Shown: positions 21,401 through 33,400 of the stretch, in pieces
How positions within the stretch are numbered: position 1 is the stretch's first letter
Layout: each line of letters starts with the position of its first letter
Source of the DNA: Catonia carolina
Taxonomy: Eukaryota; Arthropoda; Insecta; Hemiptera; Achilidae
Length of the DNA stretch: 64,000 nt
NCBI GenBank assembly: GCA_035578175.1
Contig: JAQMRL010000004.1
Location: 41,683,401-41,747,400, forward strand
Reading direction: 5' to 3'
The notes under the pieces: model-generated
What the model was told of the DNA's origin: nothing
The model's database searches: none
The model's input: the letters and a program-made list of their open reading frames with translations, nothing else
Made by a program: the position numbers and the translations under genes

Positions 21401-24400
21401 AAAACCAGCAACTAAAATTCTTGGAACTAACAGGTTGGGAATTGAATCAGCTTCCAAGAATTTCAGTTGCAATTCAATTAAATGAGCACAATTACTAAGA
21501 AAGAAATTTTTAAGAAATGAGTGTATGCTATTGGCAAGCTTTTGACGTATTTCAGAGCAATATGATAATAACCAAATACACATAACCCAATTTAATAATA
21601 ATTTCTTGGATAACAAAAAAAATCATTAAAATGAAAAAGTAAAACCCGAAACTGACATATTTGGTAAGAAAATTAATATAATTCTTGAAAGGCGTGATTG
21701 TTGTTTTACAGTATTTTGAGGTCCCCTTAGAAACCGAGGCCCCTGGTGGCCACCAGATTTGTGTACCTTTGTACTTTTGGTACTTTCTCTTTTGGTTTCA
21801 AATTAATCATACTTATATTGAAATAATTCTGGAACATGTTGTGGCCAATATAATAATTATATGCTTCTATTAATATTTATTTTATATACATATATTGCTG
21901 TTTATTTCCATTAAAAGTAACATTTTTAAGAAAATCTTTCAAAGCAAGCAACTACCACCCAAATGAAGCTACATTCCAAGTTTGCAGGCATTGTAGCTCC
22001 GTAGATTAGTAAAGAGTAAGTAAATGATTCAGTAATGGTTTGGTATTTCACATTAGTATATATCAAATTTAATTATTAAATAATAATAAAGTTGACTGGT
22101 CCATGGTGTAGTGGTCAGTGCAACTGGCTACTATGCCGGGGTCCCGGGTTCAATTCCCGGTCAGGTCTGACATTTTTTTCATCTGTAAATCACCACATAT
22201 CATTACCTACGCACAAGCCCAAGGCTTATGTAGGCATCATCACTCAATAAAAAATAAATAAATAAATAAAGTACAAAAATATTCTCCTTGTCATAAAATA
22301 ATAAAATAAAATCTGGTGTGAAACACTCACATGACTTTCTCTTGCCAATGCAAATAATGAACAATGAACCTAACATTAGTAATAAAACATTAGAAATAAA
22401 CAAAAAACTAACCTCAATAAACATAACCTATTTTTAATCATGAGTGAATGATGCAAAATAAAAACCAACCTCAGTTTGGCTTAAAAATACCAAAAATCAC
22501 TCTTTATGCTAAACTAGGTTCTGTAGAGAAAAATGCTCTAAATAAAAGTTGTAGATCTTTTAATATCCTATAAATTTTATTATATATACAGTACCGCTCA
22601 AATTAATTGGAACGCTCAATAAAAAGCAAAAAAATTTTTTAATATAATATTTTCTAACGAAAATGTACAAATTTGTATTTTAATAGTTGATAAATGTCCT
22701 CCTTTGTTCTTTATGACTTCCTGACAACGTTTAGGCATTGATTCAACAAGTTCTCACATTTTTTTCAGTTCATCATCGTGCAACCATATCTTGATCAGTG
22801 AAGAAATCACAGAATTTTTTGTTTTACGGTCTTCCTTGGCAAGTTGTTGCTTACAAATTGACCACATTCTTGATCGGGTTTAATTCTGGTGAGTTGGCAG
22901 GCCATTGAAGAAGTTTTGTATTATTTTCAGTGAAGACGTTTTTGCATTTTTTAGATGTATGGGAAGGTGCAAAATCTTGCTGAAAAATCCCGCCACTAGC
23001 TGGAAACAAGTTTTGTAAGGTTGGAACTACTGTTCTTTGGAGTAAATACATGTATTTTTCAGAGTTCACCATTCCTTTGGACCCAATGATCCTGGTTCAT
23101 GAAAGGTCACTCAACCCATAATATCTATTACAAACATATAGCAAAATTTCCATAGTGTTCCAATTAATTTGAGCGGTACTGTACTTTTGTCGTAAAATGC
23201 ATACTAAGGCTGAAATCTTTAAAAGATCATTTTTTACACATTTTCGTGAAAAAAAAAACAGAAAATCGCTAATTACTATGTGGGATTTTAAATTCTCTCC
23301 AACTTTTATTATACACATTTTTGCGCTATAATGCATATTAAAGCCACAATCTTAAAAAAACAATTTTTTTATGTGAAAACAGCCTCACCAAGAATTTCAG
23401 CAAACATGGCGCCTACCCTATCTTGTAGAGCATAAAAATTGAGTAAACCAGGCGATTTTAAAAAATCGTAGGACCAGTTTTTGAGAAATCGCAAAAAAGT
23501 GAAAAATTGTTGACTGATTTTGATGAAAATGTTCGTGTCGGGTCCAGTAGTGGTATGTAACTTAAGTTTCAAGTTTCAAGTTCGTACGATGTTCCGTTCT
23601 TGAGATATTCTGTACACACACACACACAGACCAATCGCTAAAAACATGTTTTTTGGGTTCAGGGGGTCTGAAAATGTGTAGATCCGGCGAAAACACGATT
23701 TTGAAAAATCGACACGAAAACAATATTTTGCTTCCTATATATTCATATAGGCAAGAGAAAGTAAAAAGTTGCCTTATATGTTTAATAATGAGATAGAATT
23801 AATGGTGTAAATAACTTCAATTTAGTAATATGGAGTATAAAAATGAACTTATTGATCAACTTCTGTCTGGTCACTGCAAAAATTTGTTTTTTTTTTAAAT
23901 TATTTTCTGTGTATTACTTTTTATTAGATTTTTTTACATTGGAGTTATTTTTCTTGTTGTTCAGAAAAGAAAATTATCAGAAAAAGTAGACTTTCATTAA
24001 AGATAGAAAAATCATTCCTTGATCGAATTTCCCTTGGAATGTTTGTAATGAACAAAATATCTGAGGTATTACGACTGGAACGAATTAGCTCAAAATCATC
24101 CATAAATCTTAGTAAGTTTAAATTGTATTATAATATTTACTAAATAGCTTTTTAAAATAAAATTCATAATACTTTGAAGGCAAAAAGGATTTTTTAAGAC
24201 CCTCCATTATACAGAATGTACTTCAAGGTTGGGATTTTAGAAAAAAATATTTTGATGTGGTTTAATAAAAATTTATATATTGCTAGTAACTAAGAAATAG
24301 AAAAGTTGGGCAAGTACAAAAAAATTTAGAATTTTAATTTTTTAATAATATTTGTTTCTTATATTGTTTTTATAATTGTTGTCATTTAACCCTGCCATAT

Positions 24401-27400
24401 TAAACTAAACCAATCACACTGTGATTATCAAGAAAAACCTTATTAATAAAATTGTAATAAATTAGGGTGTCTCACAAGGATTTATTAAGTCACCTATGCT
24501 TTTTAATACTTATAATTATATTGACATTCTTTTAAGAGAACCAAAATAAGTTCATTAATCCACTATTTATATAAGTCATGGATATTAATGTATTGTCTTT
24601 TTTATGTAAATATAAAAATGTTTTTATATTTACCTTGTACTGCTTCTTATACTTCGTTTCTTACAAGTACTTTCGCGGTGCATACCACTTCTTCAGGTAA
24701 TAACATACTGGATACCATTTTTTTTTCTTTTGAGACCGCAGTGGATCACTTGAGTCAATTTCTGGGCACTCTCTTCTGGTACTTTTCTTTGATTTTTCTC
24801 CAGTATTCTTTCATTCTGGCAGATCTTCTTGGCCTTTCTGCTTCTGAAAAGATCACTTTCCTGCTTCCTCTTTTATGTTTGTGTGTTCTGATTATATGTC
24901 CAAAGAAGGATATTCCCTTTTTCCTCATTGTATCTATTACCAATTTGGTCTTCTGGTAGACCTGTTCATTGGGTAGTAATCTCCATTCTCCAACTACTTG
25001 GTGTCTCTTTCCGATGCAGGTCCTAAAGACCTAAGGATACCATTTTATTACACCTGAATACCATTTTATTTGCTGGCGATCAAGTTTTAAAAGACGAATC
25101 AGAAGAGAAGTTTTAAGGAGTCATTTTTCTTCTCTAGAATCTGTGCAGTTTGTACAACCCGTTCATATCTAGTAAAAAAACTAAAGTAATAATTCTAATA
25201 TTATTTACGTGATTAATTAACATCATACCAGCAGAATCCATATTAATATTATGAGTTTTAAAAAACTTTTTAAATTCTCCTTTTACACTGTTTTATTTTT
25301 CATAACCTATATGCACTTTTGCAGAGCACACCGCTTCATCAGGTAATATCATAAAAGCTTCTAGAAATGTTATGAAGAATGCATATTCCTTTGTCAAAGT
25401 TGTCTGAATTCAAACTTTGTCAATGGAAGATAGAATTCAAAGTTTGAATTCAGATGAAGTCAAACTTTGACAAAGAAGTTGCATTGTTCATAATATTTCT
25501 AGAAGCTTTTATGATATTACCTTATGAAGCGGTGTGCACCGCAAAATTGCAAGTAAGTTAAGAAAAAAGGAAGAATGTAAAAGGTTAATATAAAAAGTTT
25601 TTTAAAACTCATTATGTTACTAATAATGATTTTATAGGAAGGGACACTCTAAGATCCAAGAATATGAATAACAACTGTTTTATTGAGCAAGCCAGAACAT
25701 TCAATTAGGTACATGGGCTGCCAAATTGGTCTTGATAGAGAGCTTGATGTTGACAAAAAAGTACGTTGTTTCCTGAGAATATGTGGAATGATTACGATTG
25801 CTCTGAGGAGAAGAACTCACAAACATACTCTGATGAGATTTTACAATGTAATGGCAATTCCAATTCTTTTCTGTAGCAGCCAAGCTTGAGGTCTTTAAAG
25901 GGTGAAGGAAATGAAAATTGGAAGCTGCAGAGATGTGTCTTCTATGAAGTGTCAAGGGTTTTACAAGGGAGGACAGAATTTGAAATTATGGGAAAGATCT
26001 AAAGTATCAGAGAATTTGCTATTATCACAACAATTTGATAAGCATCTTCAAAGAATGAAGGGAAATAGAAATCCATAATGGCTTCTGCAATACAGACCTG
26101 ATAGAAAAAGAAACTTGGTAAGACCTCTATGATGCTAGGAGTAATTTTATTTCTTTAACAGCTTTCTTATAAAAAACTAACAACATTTTGATGCCGGAAC
26201 AGGCTAGATGGTAAATGCCATGAAGAGAAGAAGAGAAGACAAAATAATTTTATTAACAATTTTCTTGTTAAAACTCTATCATAGTAAATTTCAAGATTTG
26301 ATTCAAACTTTATTTGGGAGATACAAAATGTGTACATAAACAATATAAAATATGAAATTTTTAAAATACTTTCAGGAAACATTCACATTATTGACCAATG
26401 TATTCGTTACATTATCATTATCTGAACATTTTTATCTAATCTACTGTTTTTTGTACAACAGGAAAAGTTGGAAGCATAAGCGAGTTTGAGCCAACATTCC
26501 AATTGCTTGTTGCTAAATTTGCTCGGGTTATGGAACGAGCAGGAATTAAACATAACCTCGAAGTTTCTCCGCTGGCCAAAAAAGCTTTAATGGAAGGTGA
26601 AGAAGTACTTCTTTTATTCATTTTCAGATATTTTATTAGTTCGTAACTTAATTCATCACCTTGTTGTCTGTAGGCAAGGGTTCATTTCAGTAAACATTTT
26701 TTTTGTGTCTATGTACTTATTGAATTCGATATCTTTTACTATCCTTCTAAATGTTAGTTCCTTGGCCTTTCCTTTTCTCTCTTGTCCAGAATCTTACCTC
26801 TGAAAATACTTACAATGAAATAATTGTGTTTCATAACACACCAACACATTATCTTCTTCTTGTTTAAGCTTGCAATGCATTCTATTTTACAATCTTCTCC
26901 CAGTAATTCTTTTTTTTATCTCTTTCCCTGTCAGGCCTTTGGATCAGCCCAGTCAGTCAGCTGGTAGAAATTTGCTATTATTTGTTAAGTAACACCAGTT
27001 GGGCAAGCAACTTTGTACGGTGACCAACTGACAGCCATTCGTGAACAAACTCTACTGGGAGTCATTGTTCAAACTCATGCTTAATTCACGTCAAATAGTA
27101 CAGCAAAGCAGCGATCAAACTGGGTAGTTGTCAATAATGTACAGTTCCCGTTAACAAATAAAACCTAAAAAAAGGAAAAAATCTTTCCCTGTCTAGATGA
27201 TCTTATGCATTTGTCTCCGTAGTTTCATTTCTACCGCTTCTAATCCTGCTTTCCCAGTAACCCTATTTCACTTCTATATAATAAAACACTCCAGATAAAT
27301 ATTTTTTACAAATTGTTTTCTCATCCTGAAGCTTTTATAAATTTTCATTCAATGGCGGATCTAGGATTTGACTAAAGGGGTGCAGGTATCAAAAGGAAAA

Positions 27401-30400
27401 CTGCTAGCAGGTCTCAAAATCTTTTTTAGAAATTAATAATTATCATAATATAGTTGGATCTCTCTAATTTGAATCTGAAGGGACTAATTTTTTCAATTTA
27501 GAGAGGTTTAATTTACAGAGGTAAAATATTAAAACTTAAATGAGTGGAAAAGTACGCTTATCAGATTCCAGGCCCTCTGAAAAGCATCTACTTCCACCTT
27601 ACAAATTACACCTTCACTTCATTCACCACAGCAGTAATTGCAAATCATACGTAAAACCAAAAAAGTATCTCTACTTGTTTTTTCTAGCATACTCTTTTTG
27701 AACGTCGTTTCTGTAGCTAGTATTCTACTCTGTCTTCCTTCTACCTATCCATGTTTCTGCTGCATACATTAATAATGGCAAAAAATTTCTTATAATACAT
27801 AGGAACTTTTTGAACCCAAACTAACCTTCTGACATTGTGAAAGAAACCACTTGCTTTGAACCTTTTTACTTAAATCCTTTTCTAATTCTTTGTATGATAA
27901 GAAAACAGCCCTTAATATGTTCTTATAATTCTTGTTCATAATACCACAACAAATATAGTATTAGACCACAGCTAGACAGCAAGCAGATTAGAGCAGTAAG
28001 CAGGTTGTAGCAGCATTGAGCATGTCATGTAAGCAGGTTAGAATAAACTAATGTTAGATAATAGGCAAGACCACACCATTAGCAGGACGTACTGTACTGC
28101 TCTAATGTTTACTGCTCTAACCTGCTCAAAAACAAACTAGTATGGTTTTACCAGCTTTCAAGCTCACATCTCAGTTCAGTTTCCATTTTCTTATTGTGTA
28201 TATTAATTTCTTAATCATGGATTTTAACACTCAATCACTAATATCAGCTGTATATAAACATGCCATTTTGTGGGATGTGTCTGATAAGCATTTCAAGGAT
28301 AGAAAATTATCAACTGCTGCTTGGAATGAAGTCTGCAAAGAATTACAAACTAATAAGTGTGGATATATAATAACAAAAAAACCTAATGGAAATAACAAAA
28401 AAATAATTCAATAACTTTTAGTACGCATTTAAAATTTAAGTCAGTCAAAATAATTTAAAAAAAATTCATTAACATAGGGATACTTCAATTAAAAGAAGTA
28501 ACTTCATGAAACCGAGACAAAACAGGAGGCATGATTGAACCAAGTGACATGCAGATAAAAAGCCTGTTAGTAGCTGACTGTTTTCTGTATGGCCACGGTA
28601 TCAGCTCAGCTCAATGCTGCTCCACTCCTTGAACCTGTTTGAACTGCTGCCTGCTTTAACCTGCTTGCTGTCTGGCCATGGCCTTAATCCATTTCTTCGT
28701 TTCTTTTCTTCATTTAATCCATTTAATCAACATTATTTGTGCAGTATGCCTAAGACTGAGAAAAATTAATTACCTTTCTGAAGAAAGTATAAACTGGAAA
28801 ATTTGGAGGAGGGAAGATAAACATTGAGGAACTAGAGGAAACGGTAAAGAAAGTTTGGAAATGTTAAAGAAAGGATTTTTTTCTAAAATTCATTAGATGA
28901 ACTTAGAGTTGATGTTATTCACTATTCTATTTAAAGAATAATATTGCCTGTACTAAGAACGAAAGATTTAGGTGGGTCGAGTTCTCGCTTGTATATCCCT
29001 TCCATAACCTCCTGTGTACTCCCCTTATGCTATTTGCAGTGTTACAAGAAGTAGGCCTACACTGTTTTTACATGTCAAATTTAATAAAAGTATTCACTGT
29101 ACTTTTTCATTTACTGTATTTGTTATTTATTGTATTTATTTACTACAGTTGAATAATATATATAGAAATATATATATTATTAATATAAATTAAATATAAA
29201 TATGTACTGTAATGTAATTTATACCATGTTTTAATTTTCGTACGAAATATAAACTTTACAGGTAATAAAACATACGTGCAGTAGTCCTGTACAATCAAAT
29301 ACGATAAGCTAATTTTTAAACACGAAGATAGAACAGTTTGAAATTTTTCTTTTTTTAATTTGAATTCTACTTTTTAAACCATATGTTGCAAATGCAATAA
29401 ATTTATCACTTGATGTGCATTAGATATTATAGGCGAAGTACATTTTTTGAGCATAAAGGGTGAAGTAAACTTTAAAATAAGGTATAATTTTTAAGTCAAT
29501 AGGAGTAGTAAGAGAGGAGAAATTGCTTGATTGGTGGGATTGGTGAGGTGAGGAAGTGGAGAAGTACACAGTAAACTCCCAGCCCCCTAAATTTAACTTG
29601 CTTGTTATAGTACATTATTTTTTGTATAATTAAAAAAATTCTTTTCAGAGGAACAACCTAAATCTCAGCCAGAAGATGAGCCTGTGTATGATATATACAA
29701 ACCATCTATAGTCAGTGATGATTCACAGATTCCTGAAGAGGTATGTCACTATAAATGAAAAATTAATTATTTCGTAGATGGGTCGGAATAATTGTAGTCT
29801 TTCTATGCAGCTAAATATTTGCTGTATTAGTTAATTGATAGGCTATTAAATGTTTAATGAAAAGAAACTACTTCACCTCATGCAGACCATTTTTGAAGAA
29901 GCTTAAGGGGAGACTGTATGATGGTTTTGACTGAAAATTTTGATTTTCGGTTTTTTATGTTTTTCAATAGTTTACACCTGACCTACCACAAAAACATTAA
30001 ATTACAACAAAAAATTATTTTAATGAAACAAATTTAAGTTTTTATTAGGTTTATCCTAAAAAATTAACATGTTACCAAGAATAAATATTTTTCATATTTA
30101 CATTTTGCTCGTTTTAGTGCAAAAGAATTTTATTTTTTTTTAAATATCTGCTTCACTATTTTTAATATTCTCTGCTGTTGGTCCAGCTTTCTAACCAACT
30201 GTTGATGGGGTTTAAACTTGTTGGTGTACATTTTGTTTCTCATTTGTGCCTTTTCCTGTAAATTAAGATGTTTAACACTTAGGTACGTTTTTCTCAGAAA
30301 CCATTTAACCTACCAGGCAGAAATTTTTACCAGGTAATTATCATGTACGTGCCCATTCACCAACATTGTTTTTATTTCCTCAGGTGCTCAAAAAAATAAT

Positions 30401-33400
30401 AATATGCAAAAAAGTAGAAAAAATTGTAAAAATTTTATGTTATTCTTTATTCTTTTAAAAACTTTATGGTCCAACAGAAATGTCAGTGGCTATAACTACC
30501 CTACTATAAATGTGTAAAGTTTCATTTTCATAACTTTCACCAATCCTATGAAAAATGTACCAAAAAATATAAAATTTAACATTGGCGGGATACAAAGTAT
30601 AGTCTCCCCTTAAATTGCTTACATTTACCCCACTCTTTCTACCCCACATTTTTGAGTTTTTAATGTTATGAAGGTGACATACTGTCAAAACAAATTTTTT
30701 TTGTTACAAATTAGTGAAGATGTTTTTGTGTTTGAAATGAAACTCCTCTTTTTATTAAATCCTAAATGAAAATTATTTTAAAATTTTGTTCTCATCCTCT
30801 AAAATCAAGGTAGGAATCAAAATGTGATGCAACACAACATGACCTGGTAAGAGGAATAATCAGCTCAAATAAATTTTATTCACAACTTTTCAGTAACTTT
30901 GCGGTAAACATTTAAAAATAAATCTTTATAATGCATTCTGCAAATTGAAATCAATTCTATATTTTTAAACTTAAATTTCACTAACCTTTTCAGATATCTT
31001 GATCCAGTCTACTTACACGCGTTTTAGTAGAAATCAAGTTTTACATGATATTTTATATTTCGATGATGGTGGATCCACCAAAACTCGTGTAATTAGATAA
31101 TAAGGATCAAGGGAGCTGAAAAGTTTAGTGAAATTTGTATTTATAAAATAGAACGTGCGGTGAACATTTCTGTTTTCATGCATTATACGATTTCAATATT
31201 CTATGTATTCAGTTTTTTTTAAATTTGTGATCAAGAATGTAACATTTCTAGATTTTCTTTTGTTTTATACATTCATTATTATACATTTGCTTTGAATTTT
31301 CAAACCCACTTCTTGCCCTAACCTGCGGTTAGATCTTAGCTGTGGCATTATGAAGGTAATACTATAATCTACAAAATTGTCTGGTTGTAATGAGTATTAA
31401 AAGTACTGTTAAAAAAGCAAATGCAAAGAAGAAATAACAAAAAAATACTGTCATAAGGAGAAGAAACAAAGAATCAATATTGAAAAAGTTGTTAATAAAT
31501 TAATTTCCAAACAAAAAACATAAAAATGTCCCAAATTGTATTTTTCTATGAAATTGGTAAATCAGAGAACTAATCAATGAGTGAGGACTAAACATTTATA
31601 TATAAGATAATTTTGTAAAATAATTAATTTGCTTCAGGTTTCAGAAAATAAAGAGATTAATAATCCAATTGAATTTTTAATAAGAATTGTTTCAAGAAAT
31701 GATCTTTCTTTGTCCTTTAATGAACTTCCAACAAAATCTAGAATAAAAGGACGTGGATTTTATAGTTCATGTGAATTAGAGAATTTTTCTGGTATGATAT
31801 TTTTTGCTCTGATATAGTATGTATTATATTTTTTAGTATTTTGTTTCTGATAGTAGTCTGCGTGGTATAATTAACTGTACTGGAATGTCTATTACCAAAT
31901 CTACCCTAATATTATATGAACACGAAGAAATGTTTGTTTACAAATAGAAAACTCAGCAACTATCCTACCGATTTAAAAAATTCTTTCTTGCTTTGATAGC
32001 TTAGGGCTTCCTGAGTAATATAGTTCACATGACATTATATAATATTTAAATTATGAAAAAATTTGTGATTAGTAAAATGAAGTCATCTTTTTATTTAATT
32101 TGTTTGGTAAGGTTAGTTCTTCCATCTACGCTACAAATCAATTCTGAATAGAATTGATACAATACAGATATATTTATGCAATCAGGTATGGTACACTCTA
32201 GATATCCCTCTTCATCCTATGATATCCTTTCCTCTTTCATATTTCCAAATTTTTGAAAATAATTTATAGGACAGTTATTCAAAAACAATGTCACATCCAA
32301 ATTTTGCATAGAAAGTTATGTTAAGATTCCAAGTAGAAAAAAGATCATACGATTTTATAACAAAAGTACATTTACCTACTTTTTTAAACACACATTCAGT
32401 TATTCTCAGGCCATGTTTCTCCTCTTCGATTTGTGATGGCAACAGAATCCCTGAATTTGTTTGGTATGTGAATAAGTGTATTATTTTTGTAACTTAATAT
32501 AATGAGTCATCTGTTTTCTAAAAAATATGTTAATTGTAAAATATACGCGGTGTGGCTATAAAATAACGAGACTGATGTTGTAAAAAATGTTATTTGTATT
32601 TTATACAAATCACTTATTGTCACCTTCAATATACACTCCTTCTCTATCCCTACAACACTCCATGCAAATTTTCCATGGTTGGAAACAGTGCTGGAAGTCA
32701 TCTTCTGTCAGCTCCTTCAGGACATGTGCTGCTTTCTCTTTTACAGCTACCACAGACTTAAATCTTGTCTCTTTTAATGCAGATTTCACCTTAGGTAACA
32801 GGTAGAAGTCACATGGTGCAAGGTGAATAAGGTGGATGTTCTAACACTGAGATGCTGTACTTGGCTAGAAATCTCTTGATAGATAACGCGGAATGAGCTG
32901 GCGCATTGTCTTGATGGAGAACCCATGTTTTGTTCTTCCACATTTCAGGGCGTTTTTCCTTGCTCTTTAACATAGTTTAGAAAGTACCTCAAGGTAGTAA
33001 TAATGATTAATTGTTTGACCTTCAGGAACCCAGTGAAGGTACACAATTCCATGGATATCAAAAAAAAAAAAAATCATCATTGCTTTAAATTTTGACTTGC
33101 TCATTTGAGCTTTTTTGGCTCTCGGTGAAGTTCGGCTCTACCAGTGCATGGATTGGCGCTTCGTTTCCGGATCATAAAAAAACCATGTTTCATCACATGT
33201 TATTATCTTCTACCTGTTCTCTAAGGTGAAATCTGCATTAAAAGGGACAAGATTTGAGTCTGTGGAAGCTGTAAAAGAGAAAGCGGCACGTGTCCTGAAG
33301 GAGCTGACAGAAGATGACTTCCAGCACTGTTTCCAACCATGGAAAATTCGCATGGAGTGTTGTAGGGATAGAGAAGGAGTGTATATTGAAGGTGACAATA

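Noticed and set aside
22095..22170. Possible tRNA gene
   Set aside because: Boxes A and B are present, but the acceptor stem is poor and a SINE body with an (AAATA)n tail follows.
24588..24959. 123-codon plus-strand ORF with hydrophobic segments
   Set aside because: It overlaps a LINE C-terminal remnant on the minus strand and has no domain, conserved start or splice context.
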